The translations under genes were made by a program, and so were the position numbers. 64,000 bases of DNA from positions 15,256,501 to 15,320,500 of the forward strand of contig NC_133032.1 of the NCBI RefSeq assembly GCF_048771995.1, in the 5' to 3' direction. Below, in pieces: positions 13,215 through 27,300 of this stretch; the stretch's first letter is position 1; each line of letters opens with the position of its first letter. Under the pieces are notes generated by a model that was not told where the DNA came from, did not search any database, and saw only the letters and a program-made list of their open reading frames with translations. The DNA is from Taeniopygia guttata (Eukaryota > Chordata > Aves > Passeriformes > Estrildidae).

Positions 13215-14200
13215 TAGCGAGGTGCACTGCTGGAGGAGCCCTGTGCGCTTCCAGCACCGTGCAGGACGGTTCATTGACCAACCCGTGGCCATTTGGCGAG
13301 CCCATCTGCGGGACAGACCAGCGCTACTCTCGAGCACGTTTGGCCAGAAAGGGCCCGCGTACCTGCCGGCTCCAGCCGCTCCGGCTCCTTCCCGCGCTGC
13401 CCGCTCGGGCCTGCGGCGGCGGGGCCGCGGGATGGGCGGGGCGCCGCTGACGAGCCCGAGGAGGCGGGAGCCCCTCCCCCAGCCGCTCGGGCTCCTCGCG
13501 AGCGGCCCGTGCCGCCGGGGTGGGCTGTGTCGCTGCCCGCAGCCCCTCGCACCGTGCCCGGGCCGGGAAAACGCTGCTCCCGCCGCCGCACTCCCCCGCC
13601 CGCCCCCTGCGCGCCGCCCCCGGGCCGCCGCTCCCGCCCTGTCCGCCACTGACGCAGTCCGTGCCGCACCAGCTCCAACATGGCGGCAGCGCGGCGCTGA
13701 GCAGCGCGGAGCTACGAGGGCCGCCAGCGGGTGAGTGCCGGCCGCGCCGGGCGCCGGCGTGGCCGAGTGAGGGCCGTCGCTCTGGCCGCGTCGGGGGCTG
13801 GGCGGACGGTGGAGGAGGAGGTCGCGGTACCGCGGGGCCTGAGGCTCGGTCACCGCGCGGGAAGGAGCCCCGGCCCTTCCCAGCTGGCCCGACCGCCGCT
13901 TCGGAGCGGGCCTGGGGCGGCCGCCCGCGCCGCCTCCTCGCGCACGCCCCTCGCGCGGCCCGGCCGCTCCTGTGCGGGGGGCAGGCAGACCGCGGCGCTC
14001 GGCGCATCCCGGCTGAGGGCGGCCCCTGCGAGGGAAGCGGTGTGAGGAGCTGCGAGTGCGGCCCAAGGCGGGCGGGAGCGGCAGGGGTGGGTGAAGCGGC
14101 GCCGGGGGTCGGGCTGCCAGGCCGGCTGTGCCTCTCCGCAGCCTGGCTGGCCGCGGGTCTGTGTCCGCAGCGAGCGCCCTGCTCGGGTGCTGGCTGGGGA
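13215..14200 (+). promoter_or_regulatory. PPIG: CpG-island promoter and non-coding exon 1 of PPIG
   Basis: A dense CpG-rich block ends an AT-rich spacer and is followed by PPIG on the plus strand. Exon 1 appears to end at 13730 before a strong donor (GTGAGT, 13731-13736). A YY1-type element AACATGGCGGC lies at 13677-13687, which places the transcription start nearby. The ATG inside it opens a six-codon upstream frame (13680-13700). The many long open frames here on both strands are GC-composition shadows. Confidence 0.8.
13677..13687 (+). promoter_or_regulatory. YY1-type element overlapping an upstream ATG
   Basis: AACATGGCGGC fits the YY1 initiator-proximal consensus AANATGGCGGC. Such sites usually lie just downstream of transcription starts in CpG-island genes. 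The embedded ATG starts a frame of six codons (MAAARR) ending TGA at 13698-13700, before the exon 1 donor. If transcription starts upstream of it, it is a minimal upstream ORF. Confidence 0.6.
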
Positions 14201-17200
14201 GTTTGAATGAGTCTTCCCTCCTCCCCTAGACGAGGAAGGAACGGGGCTGTCTGCGTGCCACATGTTCTCCCCTCTGCAGGCCTCTCCTAGGAAAGTGGAG
14301 CCTGTAGGAGCTACCGTGTCTGGCAGGAGACTCCTCTGCCTCTCTCTTTTAAGGATTTCCTAAGACTTCTATGAGTATTGAGTTTTAGGCTCATTTTGTT
14401 TGCAGCCATGAGCGAACTAAAAGTGCTGCGTTTATGTGACTGTACTTTGAGGCCTTGAAGAGGCTTTGAGAGACTTAAGAGAAATAGTTCACTGAAAGTG
14501 TGGACAGAACATCTGTTGTCGTGCTAAACATTGCTTTTAAGTTCAGTCACAATTAGAAAACTTATAAATAATGATAAAGTCATTTTGGCCAGTAGTTTCC
14601 TAATGTTTGACTGGTTAAGTTAATTCTATTTAGTAGTCAACTTAGACCTGATCTAAGAGAAGTGTCAGAATATTATCTTGCATATATTCTATTTTCTAAG
14701 ACGTATTTTTTCTGAGAGACTGTTTTGGAGGTTTCATGTTTTTTTTTCTATATTGTCAGCAGAAGAGGCTGTTCTTTTGACAATGATAAATGTTACTAGT
14801 GGTTTTTTTGGTGTGGTTTCATGTTGTTGGGGTTTTTTTCATCTTTTACCCACCATTTTCTTTCACTATTCCCATTGCATTGGGGTCCAGCATGGCTCAG
14901 ATTTTTAGGTGCTACCACAATAAAAATATGGTAACAATTTGTACATTAGACATGATTTATGAAGCATTAGTTTTTCTAAACTCACAGAGCTTGATTTATC
15001 CATTTGTAAAAACTGTGTATAAATATTTCAGAAATAATGTATTTTCCTGTGTGTGCAGTAGATCTGAAGGGTAGCATAAAAGGGATAGCAGCATCAGTAG
15101 TTCTCTGAGAGCACCCTTTGGGACTATATTTCTCATTAAGACTTCCCATTCTTTCACCTCTTCTGTGAAACAAACATTATTGCTTTAATTAGCTGGCAGT
15201 CATCAAGCTATCAAGAGAAGATTTGGGTTTTTTTCCTCATAGGATCTCAGAAAATCTGAGGGTTATGAGGGAATTTAGAGTAAAGAATGTGTAATAGAGT
15301 GAAGAATTTTACTGTGTTGCAGCATGATTTCTCCACTGCCAGTTCACTCCTCCATGCAATTGTAATTTAGAGGCCAGCTTCCATTTGTAAGAGAGTCAGT
15401 GAGTGCCAAGTTAAAAATGTAGCCATCTTCTAATGCAGTGAGGTTTAGGTCAGAGGCTGGGATGAAATATAGAAGGGATCTAGAGGAGCAGAGAAATGGG
15501 TAGAACATGAGAATAAAACATGATACAACAAGTTTTTTGGGTTTTTTTGTTATGGTTGACAAATATTGGTTGGCATTCAAAGATGTCTCTTACTGTTGCA
15601 TGGTTGTCTTGCCTTACTCTCATCTTCAGTAACAGGTAGGAAAGGATTCCACTGCTGAAATTAATTTTGGGATTTGCATGACTTGGAGATTACGCCCTAT
15701 AAAAGGTTTTTTCTCCTTTCATACAAAGCATAAACTTGCCTTTTCTTAGCACTTTTAAGTTTCAAAATAAAAGTTCATGGATTCACACCAACAAGTGCAC
15801 CTATTTGTGTACAGACCTGACAGAAAACACCTGTATTTTTTCACAAATCATAACATAGGAAAAAAAGTCCTTTCCATGTAAATTAGATAATAGAAAATCA
15901 TGACTCAGACTCGACAATAAAGATTTTTAATTGCAAGTGACAAGAGCACGACAACATATTTTAACATTTTTTCATTGTAGATAACCCTTTTCTAGAAAAA
16001 GTAAAGGGGATGATCCAGTAGGATCCTCTATTTCTGTGTAAACAGTTTCAGGATGTTGCTACCTTCTCAGCTGAATTTTCTGCTCTTCCAGCTGGGGTGT
16101 TAAAACTGGGCGTGCATTCCTTATACTTTAGCACAAGAAGACTAAATAATGTTTGTAATTGCAAAAAATAATACTAAAAGTGGTATAAGTGATTTACTGG
16201 TGCAGTAAGGTTAGGAATATGTACTGCATATTTAGGCAGGGCCTATCTAAGGGTGATATTTTCTTAAGTCTCCCTTGCCTCACTTCCATGGAAGACAATG
16301 GTTGATATTGTCAGGTGTCTGATTTCCTTTTTTAGAGGGAAACAAATCCTATGTCAGTAGTCCAGTAAATACTTCTAACACTGTTGTAGAGAGGAGACCT
16401 GGTGAAAAGTGGTGTGAATCACTTTTTGCCTGCAAAAATGTTGAAAGTTTTATTTTATGGGCGGTTTTTCTTTTGAAGGGACTGTCAGATTGAAAGCTTG
16501 TAATGCATGATTTTTAGTGATGACTTGAAAGTCTTTCTACATAAATTTCATAGAGCTGTGTAGAAAGCAAATATTTTCTTTCTTGTAGGTGTGTTAAATC
16601 CATGTGATTGCAAAGACGTCATCCTAAATCTGAAATGTGTTCTAGTGTAGCACATTATTCCTAAATTTGGCAACAAAAATCCTGTGCTGCTGATTAGTGA
16701 AATGAAAAAAATTCATTTCCTTAGATGTCATTGCTGCTAATTCAGAGTGTTCAGATCATGAAGTACAGAGGAAAAGATGATGGTGTTTAGGGAAAAATGC
16801 TAAAGAAATTATGGAGATAGAGAGTTGATCTATTCAGGTTTTTGTTGTTCACATCTTTGGTTATCATGCTAACACAGCTGCAAGCTCTGTCACAGGAATG
16901 GATCTATGAACAAATTATGACTTCCATTTCACAATCATAAATTCACTTCTAGTTTAATCCATACTGGAAAGAACTTGTAATGTTTTTAGTCTATGCCTCT
17001 GCCATCACTTTAGGCTGATATGTGCTGCTGCTGTATCTTTCTGTGGAGGGAAGAGGAAAAGGGTGGTTTTAATGCAGCCATGTAGCCACTTTTATGCAAG
17101 CTAAACACATGGTTGTAGGAACCTTCTGTTGTAGTATCAGCCCTCATTTATATTGTCTTCAAGTGACTGCAGCCACAGCCTTAAAGAATATATGTTCTGT

Positions 17201-19614
17201 GTTCAGTTTGTGCATTTGCATTTTCTGAATGCAAAGTTTTGCTTTAAAATACATTTCTGGAGATTCTACATGCCTGTCTTTGAAATATGTATCAATGTAG
17301 TTTAGTCTTGCTGCCTTTGTACTTCATTGTTTACTTCGTTTGGACACTGAATAAAGATCAGTGCAGGTAATTAAGTTGATGCAAGGAAGCATGTTCAAAG
17401 GCAAGGTAAAGGAGAAATTAAAAATCTGAAAGAACTGGCAAGCAAGTGAAGGAATATGACACAATGAATTTTTTTCCTACTAAATAGGTCTTTGTTTAAT
17501 ATTCTGTCCTGTACTGGGACTGAACCATCAGTAGTTCAGCACAGTTATAGAGATGGTTGTTTTTTCTCTCCTATGAAACAAGGAAACACTGCTGTATTGC
17601 TGCTTGCTGTCACCTTCTTTGGGATGCATGACATGCTGATACTCAGTTGATGTGCATCTGTGAGAGCTTTCTAGCCTGTTCAGTCAAAAGGCTCTAGTAT
17701 ATGTTAAAAAGTATTATTACCAGATCCCTGCACAGGTGATTTTGGAAATAAAATTCCCCAAGATGTGTTTTTTAAACACATCAACAAATATCAGTGATAA
17801 TCCCTGGCAGAAATGCTTGTGAACAGTTTGGGATAGTTATCTTTTTCCATTGGCACAGATGATTTTGAAGGAGAAGAGCTGCTGGCAGCCTGGCCTTGAG
17901 CTGGTCAGCTTTATCCTGCAAGTATTTATACAAAATAATGAGACTGATGGAGGTGTGAAGTAATGTGAACCCTGGGCGACACAGTTGGTGAAATGTTGGT
18001 TGTGGGTGCAGCTGTTCTGACAAGACTAAGTACTTTTGGTTTATTTGTTGACAATATGCTCTAAGCTGAACTGTAATTCTACTTTCAGACATAAAAGAAA
18101 CAAGCCCTTTTTTTAGATACACTGAAGTGATATTCTAGGTACTTGGCTTTGGGGTTTTGTTTTTTTTTTTTTACTTAGACTTAGTAAGAGCCTCTTCAAA
18201 TGGAAGGTGGTTGAGAATGATGAATAACTTGAAAATTTCAGAGTAGTACTTGGGCTGCTATCTTGTCCTTTCTTAGAGTTTTGGAAGGAAAAAGTGATCT
18301 GACTTACCAAGATTATCCTCCATAGCACATTTTTGAATGTATGTATAGTAAGCATCTTTTGGGTTCACATAAAATTCATATTCCTTTCACTAGTGAAATT
18401 CTATCAAGATCACAATTTAAAAATGCAGGGTATTGAAGATTAAGAATATCCATGTTCTAATGGAAAATAAATTTTGAGAGAGAAATAGCGCAAATCACTT
18501 AAGCCCTATTGTTATCAGATATATAGTGCTACTGAGCTTGTATTTTCTGACTTCATTGTTGATATTTTCTGACTTTATTCTTGGCATAGTTTTTGTGGTT
18601 TTCTTTGTTGATCTTGTATTTAACATTCAGACTCCCTGTACTTGTTTTTAATTCGGACAGGTTTTAAATTATCAGTGTGTAGAAGATTGTGTTTGGTGTT
18701 ACTACATGAATAGCAATTATTACTTTTAAGGACCATTTGTAACTTGGTACTTTGCCCTGTAGCACAGGAAAAGGTCTGGCTGTAATAACAGTGCAAAGAA
18801 TACTTAAGTATATTGGAGAAGAAATGCTCACTTGGCTTGTGAGGTAGGTAGGATAAATGTCACTGATATCTTAGCCTGGTTTTCTGGGCACCATGAGCTC
18901 GAGAGTGAGATACAGTTGCTTGGCCTGGTGTCCGTTCAGGGGGTTCATACTGACCCATTGCCATACCTGTCATTTAGAATCTAGTGCAGCTGGTGTTTAG
19001 GGGATATTATTGTAGGATTTAGGGAAAGTGCAGGATACACTGGAGGTAATGGTTAGAATATGAACTAAATTTGTTTGCTCCACTCTTCATGAAACAATGT
19101 AGAGGTAGAAAAACATCAAATCGAGAAAACTTGGTCGGGATAGAGAGCTGGGTAGAATTCTTTACTTCTGATTTCTTTCTCCCATAGTCTACAAAACAGA
19201 GTTAAACATTGACTGACACTGGTATATTTATATTCATTTCACAACATGGCTTTAGTCATCAGTGTTTGAAATAAAAATTGTGTCACGTATTAAGATAGTT
19301 GTAATTTATTTTGGCTAAAATGCTGTATATAAATGTTAAGGCATACCTCTACATTTCTCAAGCAAACTGCTAGTAAAGCAAGAAATTCCTTGTCACTTAA
19401 GCATTAGATACTTAAATACTTAAATTAATTGAATACTTGAAGTTTGAGAACAAGCAGCCAATCAGTTGTGGTACTGATGCTCCTTAGAGGTCTCAGTTCA
19501 GTTAAAAATGGCAGTTCTAGCACCAAACAATATTTATTGGTGGTATTAAAATAATAATAATAAAACAATACAAATTGGTGCTATTATTAAATGCTGTAAT
19601 ATTTATTACATCAT

Positions 19615-19860
19615 TTATTGTGAAAGGTTTCCTTGAAAAAAGTATCCCCATGCAGCTGTGTAGTCTGTTCTGTCCCTGACGGTGAGTGGCTGTGCTTTGG
19701 CTGGTCTCAGTTCTGAAAGCAGCCTGTCCACTGCCCTCTGTGATCCCTCCTTGGGCACACCCTGCCTGCCTTGCACTGCTGCAGTCTGTGCAGCGGGGTG
19801 GTGACCTGGGCAGCCTCCTGCTGACCTGATGGCATCGGGGTTTTCAGCTATGGGCATCTT
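19615..19860 (-). other. GC-richer block with an 80-codon minus-strand open frame, unrecognised
   Basis: About 250 bases are markedly richer in G+C than the surrounding intron and are open for 80 codons on the minus strand (MPIAENPD... to ...FFQGNLSQ). I do not recognise the translation, and no convincing splice sites bracket it. It could be a fragment of an old retrocopy or repeat, or chance. Confidence 0.25.
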
Positions 19861-20656
19861 CTCTATTTGCTTCTCTGCCAGCTACTAAATTGGTTGTACT
19901 AATAGGAGAGAAATGCTAATTCAATTCAAGCAGACTGAGATAAGCCTGCTGCTTTGGACCAGTGTCTGGCTTGTGTGTGTGAATGTATTTGTTACACACA
20001 CATAGAATATCTACTGAGATTCTGCATTTTTTTAAAATCTTCTCATGCTAAAAATCACATGAATAATGAACTACTGAGCGGTGTTTGAATTTGAACCAGT
20101 CATGCATTGTTCTTGGGAATTTTTGCTGTGTAATCTTAGCAAAATGTTAGGAGTGACAGCACAAGTAGGGAGAATATAGGCTAACATGATTACACTGCTG
20201 TCTCGATTTTTTACAGCCACTTGTTCATATGCTGCGAGTGGCAGATGGTGACAATTGCATTTTTCAAGGATGTTCTGTGGTACAGCTATGAGTGCAGCTT
20301 TAGGAGAGATGTGTGCAGTATGTCATCTAGCTTTGAGCCATGTTTTCTGGCAATAAAAAATAATTAAGACTGAAAATGTATGGATTACAGTCCAAATTCT
20401 GGAAAAAGTAATCCTGTCTTACAGATCCTTTTGCAGCCACTGTTAGTTTTTTGTTCAGTTTCTTTTTTTTTTTTTTTTTTTTCTTTCCAGTCTGAAGTAA
20501 CTCAGAGAGGCTAAGGATTTAGAAAAGGAAAAGAATATGGTTGTACATAATATTCGGATGTTAGAGATGCAAATGGAAATAAGACATAGCTTGTTACACA
20601 AAAGTAAAAGGATTTATATAGGCTAAGGCAAAAGCTGCATTAAAATTTTCTATAAG

Positions 20657-20812
20657 GAATTACAGAATCATTTAGGCTGGAAAAACTCCTTAAGACCATG
20701 GAGTTTAATAGTAAGTCTAACAGTACCGAGTCTACAACCAAACCATGTCTTTAAGCAACACTATGCCTCTATATATCTTTTAAATGTTACCAGTGATGGT
20801 ATCCCAATACAT
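20657..20812 (-). mobile_element. CR1 LINE 3' fragment
   Basis: The sequence from GAATTACAGAATCATTTAGG through ACCAAACCATGTCT and onward follows the reverse complement of the 3' end of avian CR1, including the ATTCTGTAATTC-like terminal octamer at its left edge. It is a short 5'-truncated copy, as is usual for CR1, and is noticeably diverged. Confidence 0.8.
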
Positions 20813-21326
20813 AAACAATGACGTGAAAGGAAAAGAGACAATAAAAAACCAAAATAATTTCACTTAGAAGCAGTTGTGGAACAGCTATACCCTTGTATTT
20901 ATTTTGTCAAGAACGGTTTGAATCCTAATTGGAGCAATGCCTGGTAACTGCCAGCTATTCCTGCCATGACAGAAATGCAGGAAATACTGAAATTTGAAAA
21001 TTGAATGCTAAAGTCTTGCCTGTAACTCACAGGATCTTTTCCTTTTGTGTTTCCCCACTTTAACTATGGCACTCAAGTTTAAATTTAATGTTATTGCAGC
21101 AAACATGAAGGAAATCACTCATCTGGGGCTGCAACACATGAAAATGACCTATAGTACTTGGCATTTTTTGAAATTCAAAAAATGGTAATGTTTGCTGTCT
21201 GGGGTTTTTTGTTTGCTTTTCTCCAGTTTTTATTGACTTTTGTATTGACTTACATGTGATTTCAGTGCACAGAAGGAAAAACTGAATTTTATTTTTATTA
21301 CTTACAGTAGTTAGACTTCTGAAGCC

Positions 21327-24300
21327 ATGGGAGTAAAAGTCCAGAGACCTCGTTGCTTTTTTGACATAGCCATCAACAATGTACCCGGTAAGAAAATTAA
21401 TGTATCAATTCAGTAGCATGATACTCATATGAGATATGTATAGGAATACTACAAATACCATTTAACTTCACAGTAAATACGGTGGTTTTTTTGCTTTTTT
21501 TTTCCTAGCTGGAAGAGTGGTCTTTGAATTGTTTTCAGATGTGTGTCCAAAGACATGTGAGAATTTTCGCTGCCTTTGCACAGGTTTGTGGATTTTACTA
21601 TTTTATCTGTAATGTTTAATGTAATGCCATGTTAACTAGTTTGATGTCTGTTATTATTAGTGATATTTTCTTGAATATGAAAGTGAGTTCAGTGTTGGTT
21701 CTTGTCACCTCTGAATATGTAGCTGATGGCACACATATGATTCTACACATATGATGTAGAGTCAAAGCAGTTGTAGCTTTGGCTTAGTGTGTTTCAGGGA
21801 GTATATACTAACCAACTTTAAATACAGGCACACTAAGCTGATTTTCTGTTACTAGCACAGATACTACTGTTCACATTATATAACATCATCCAGTCTTGAA
21901 AGGTAGCCAACAAAAGGTCAATCCTGCAGATTTACTTTTCAGTCTTATGATACTTTGTGGAATTTGAAAGGTGATCCTTGTATTCATCAGTTGCCTTTTC
22001 TGTTATTTTAATTTCTGATGGACACTGGTGATTTCTACTCCAATTGAAAGTGTAAAATACTCAGTAGATTTTCCCTTCGAAACATTTACAAACAGAATTA
22101 CTTTCCTGTAGACAGCATATGTTTGTTGCAAATACTGACAGCTTAGCAAAACTTGAGTTTATCGTCGTAAGAATAACTTTGTGAATACATAAATAGCGTA
22201 TCTGCTTTCTGTCTTCAGCTTTTTCTACTTCCTTTCCTTCCAGCTTGGTGGTTTTTCAGAGTTGGTAGCTGTTAATAGTGAATCCCTCAGCAGTACTAAT
22301 GTGATCTGAATCAAATGTGGATACATGATTACAGTCATGCAGTACACCATTCAGGATGTCTGCAGGAATGTAGACATTATCTGATCTGACAATAGGTTTA
22401 ATGTCACAAAATCAGATTATCAAAATTTGTTGACAAATTTGAACTTTAATGGATTTTAATTACGGTGACTATGCTAACAAATGACTGTGGCATTCTTGAT
22501 CTGCTGTCAATCGCCCAAAGGTCAGATTATTGAATAAAGTGTTACTCCCTACTACTGCCTTATATTTGTGAAGTCTTCAACAGCATTTCAGGTCAGCAAT
22601 AAGTATGACTAAGTTCATCCTCTGTTTGCTGACATACATAATCAAATTTAGATCCTGAACTAGTTTGCTGCCTTAACACATACAGGAACAATGAGAAAAA
22701 ATAAACAGAAAGTTTGATATTGATCATCAGCAAATTATTCAGACTTAATTTTTGTTTTCCTTACTCTTTTTTTCTGGAAGTTTTGAAAAGTGTGTGCTGT
22801 CTTCATGAAACACAGGTGAACAGCTCCATGTTTTCCTGGCATACTCAGTTAGTGGTACATACAGAGCTTCACATTTATCAGAGTTGCTGTCAAAAGTGGG
22901 GCTTTTTCTAGCTCGTCAAATCCATGTGGAGATCCCTGTAAATTCGGAGGAACTGCCCTTGTCAAAAGCTGCTGGTTAATTGCTCAGAATAAGATTATAG
23001 GAAGATGCTGTCTAACAGTTTGCCAGCATGAAGAGGAAGTGGTCTTCCCTGAGAAGTCCCACTGATTACCTTACTGTTACTTTCACAGGACCCACCATGA
23101 GCCATTCATCTTGCTAACTCGGCAGAAATCTTCTCTCTTTGAGCAGGGAGAGGCCATTGTGTTGTAGCTGAAACAGGGTTTGCTTAAACAGCAGATCTGA
23201 TGCAAGAAGATGGCAGTTGTCAGTCATCATGAGTGGGGGAGGGAATGAGAGTCCTCCTCCTTTCCCCTGCCTCTATGGGTTTCTTGCAAGTTTTTATGGT
23301 ACCTTAACCTTGCCGTGTTTTAACTACAGATCTGATTGTTTCTTGCATGTTTCTGAGCAATACCAGTTGTCATAAATGTAAACTGGATGTTTAGCTTCAG
23401 TTAATCTGCATGGAAGTGACCAGAGTTGTATCCTAATGCCAGTAAGGAGTTCTTCTAGTATAACTGTAGAGACAGAGACAGTTTCTGCACTGCTTTCTTA
23501 AATGCCAGTTTGTTACTGGTATTACATGTAAGCGTCTGCCTCAGAAGCCAGAAGATTATTTTGGTTGAGTGCTTTACATAGAACTTTTTTTAAATGAAGA
23601 TTTTACAGATGCAGAGAGTAATTTTTGGTTTTGTTCATTGTTGTCTTTAGGTGAAAAGGGTACAGGAAAGTCCACCCAAAAGCCATTGCATTACAAGAGT
23701 TGTCTGTTTCACCGGGTTGTGAAAGATTTTATGATCCAAGGAGGTGACTTCAGTGAAGGTATGATACAAATCTTTAAAGAAAATTTTGCCACTTATGTAA
23801 TAAAACATTGCAATAGTTCTATGTAGAACCATTTACTTAAGTTAATCATTCTCTGACAGATATCACTGCTTTTTCCCCTTTCTTCTGTGTGAGAACCTTT
23901 CCATGAGAACCTGTATAATAAACTTTTATATGTACATTCACACACTTTTGCTCAAGTTATCTCAAGTTCAGAGAACCAAATACCTACTATTGAAAGGTTA
24001 AAGTGTGAGAATAAAGTATTATATCTGCTGCTGGGAAATAAAATAAAAAGGGAGACTCTTGGTGAATATATGGGAGAATACTTTCTTGTTTTCCAAGATT
24101 TTGGCTTTTGGATAATAAAGATGCATCTTGATTGTGTTTCAATATCTTGAAGAATTATGTCACTGACTTGGATGCAGTTGCATCAGTATTATGAAGCACC
24201 TTCCACATAATGTAACTCCTTTAATTACTACTTTTATTGTCACTTTTCCTCTTTTAAGGAAATGGCAGAGGAGGAGAATCCATTTATGGTGGCTTTTTTG

Positions 24301-27300
24301 AAGGTAAGAGTTCTATCAGCCTGTTCTATTTTGATGTTAAAATAAACAATCACCTTTACACTCAGTAGTCTCTGTTCTGTAAACCTGAATTCCATTTTTT
24401 TAAAAGATCTTGTCGGTCTTGAAGGCTTTTGACTGTCCCCTTTAAGTTATTTTACTTCCAAGATATTAACCATTTTAATAAAAGAAAAGCTAAAACTGAA
24501 TTCCTTTGTATTTGTCCCTTTTACCAGATTTATATTTTTATTACTGATTTTAGACATTTACTTTTGGCTCGCTCAGCTAGCTAAAAGCTGGAGACGGTTT
24601 TCTCTTTGAGGGAAAAGGAGAGAGGTGTGGATGGGGTTGTTTCCTTGCAAATTTTTATTTAAAAAATGCACAAAACCCTACTTTCCTGAGCCCAATATGA
24701 ATTAAATAGAGCTTTTAGTTTTCTCACAGTCCTGTTTCTCTCTCAGCCAGTGTTGCAGAGAAAGTTATAGTTGCTGTGTTTCTCAGCCTGTGTTTGTCTA
24801 GAACGTAGTGGAGCATCTGTGTTTATTGGAGCAATTGTTGTGTTACACCTAAGCCCAGGTGCTGGGTAGCTGCCACCCAGGCAAGGTTGAGCCCTTCACC
24901 CCTCCAGGATACTTTTTTTTACCATTGGTTGTCTGAGCTTGCAGCACACACAATAATTATCCACTGCTGTAGTTGGGCCAGGCTGCAAATTTACATTCAG
25001 TGGAATGAACAGTTTGCAAATGCCAAAAGAGGGAGGAGGCCTTACCTTGCACAGAACAGACTCTGATCAAACTTTAGCCTGATTCAGCTTGCTAAAATTC
25101 CTAAAGATTATTGCAGCAAAAAAAATTATATATTCCCATGTTAGTGAGTGGATCCAATTTGGCAAGCATGAGAACCAACACAAATGAGTAGCTGGATTTG
25201 AGGAAATGTATGTCTGGGAGAAATGGGAAAATGAGCACAACCTCCACTTATCTTCTGACAATAGCAGGCTGGCTGTTCAACTTGGCTGGATCAATTACCC
25301 AATGCACCATAGGATTAGATTGACATTTGATGCTATTGTACAAGTGATTGGAGAGTGAGTGGGACCATCCCTGTCATGGCTAGTGACAGTAGCATTATGA
25401 ATATTGTACATTTTTCTTTGTAAATACTTCCTCCTGCCATCTGTATCCAAACAATATTGAACAAATGTTCTCATGTCTGCCGTTTCCTTTCCCCAAAAGT
25501 CTTTTTGCTGTCTTGGGAAAGAAGGGAGAGGATAATTTCTTACAGGTGTCTTAAATGAAGAATAGTGATTACATTTTACACTTTTTACATTTCATAGTTT
25601 CTTTGGGATTTAGTTCGAACTATTAAAAATTCCTTGCTCATAAGAAGGATTCATTGAAGTTGAACTAATTTTCTTAATGACTAGCTTGATAAATTCATCT
25701 CTGTCTGTCAGACAAACAAGTTGTTTGGGATTGCTATCAAAATATCTATGTGTACTTTAAAAAAAACCAGAAAAAAACAGAACAACAAAATGCCTGAAAA
25801 AATAGGGATTTATTAATAGCTAATACACAGCTTCTGTTTCAGAGAAAAATAGAGCAACAACTTAAGCAACTCTGCTAACGTTAGTAGGAGACAGATCTTT
25901 TGTGCGAGAATACTAAATTTTAATTTTTTTCCTCTCAGGCTATAAACGATTTGATTTATATTTCTCCTTGTTACATAGAATGAACAGAATTATGTTTTTA
26001 AAATAGCTGTTCTTTTTAGTCTATTTTTAATATGACTTTTCATTCAAGAGACGAACAGATTAATTTAACTAGGATTAATTTACTTAGATGATAGCATTTA
26101 CCTAAGCATATATCGTATGCTTAAAAAGTAACTGAAAACACTTTCTTTAGATGAAAGTTTTGCTGTAAAGCACAACAAAGAATTTCTCCTTTCAATGGCC
26201 AACCGAGGGAAAGATACAAATGGTTCACAGTTCTTTATGTAAGTATTGAAATGCCTTGAAATGTATCTATGGTTTGCTATTTGTAAGTTGTAAAGGGAAT
26301 CCTTTTAGATATTGAAGACTAGCTCCTGTGCAAAGCCAAAATTGATGGTTTTTTACCAGGTTGTCAAGAAGTAGCCATTTTCCTAATGTACTTTTTTTTT
26401 ACCCCTAATGTGCTTATTTGTATTTAATTTTCTGTGCAAAAGGACATTTGGTAGTTTTCAGTAGCTGTGTTCAAACTTGGACAAAAAAGCAAACCTGTTT
26501 GTTTCCTGTAAAATTCTTAGTACTCTAACAAATTCTTTTCAGGGAGGTGGCAAAACAGCTCTTGGGGTTCTCCAAAGTAGTAGAGGGCTTTTTTTAATCA
26601 CAAAATAGCTTTCCAGTACAGTCTTACTTATGGGTAAAACTTAAATTCTAAAAATACATTGCAGTAGACCCTTTTAAAATGTAAATTATCTACAGAAAAT
26701 GTTCTCAAAATACATCACTCTTACCCATGTTTCATGGCCTTAGTTAACATAACGAGTTGTGGATGTCATCATTAAAACCTGATTTTGGGATTTCTTAATG
26801 GTCATTACTCCAATCATCTCAGTTTTCTACTCTTCCATAACTGACATGTATGCCTTAGTAATGCTGGTATAGGGGAAGGTTGAGAGTCAGTTCTGCTTCT
26901 ATGTCAAGTAATCTCTACATGCAGATACTTTTTCTTCCAGCTTTCTCATTATTTTCTAATGTATAAAAGGTTATTTGCATTTTTAATACAGATTTTTGTA
27001 TCTGTTCCTGGTAGTATTTGTATAATTCAATAAGTAGAAACGTATTATATCCTGTATGAGGATTCTGTCTAGAAATTTATGTGCAATTTTGGGGTTTTTT
27101 TTCAGTAAAATGTAGCAATCAGTCTTTCATTGAATAGGTAGTTTAACATAGAAAACATTAAATATTTTTACTGCACACAAACATAGACTGATATATATTG
27201 GTTTTGTTCAATTTTGTTAGTGCACTCAAAATAATGCTCACCTTCTTATGTGTAGATTACATGCTTTGAATGCTGACTGCTTTTCATTAATACTGATTTT

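Larger units (their letters stand above)
13731..21307 (+). other. PPIG: PPIG intron 1
   Basis: A 7.6 kb intron runs from the exon 1 donor to the acceptor CTTACAG ending at 21307. A further small non-coding exon cannot be excluded. It contains a CR1 fragment (20657-20812), a GC-richer block (19615-19860) and a T-run at about 20461-20483. I see no other gene in it. Confidence 0.6.

Noticed and set aside
13197-14206. Several open frames of 100-290 codons on both strands at the PPIG promoter
   Set aside because: All frames are open in this CpG-dense block. Protein composition is G/A/R/P-only, and the true PPIG start is in exon 2 at 21327.
24550-25400. Possible eroded retroelement in a PPIG intron
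   Set aside because: The texture differs from the flanks, but I could not define ends, terminal repeats or a family.
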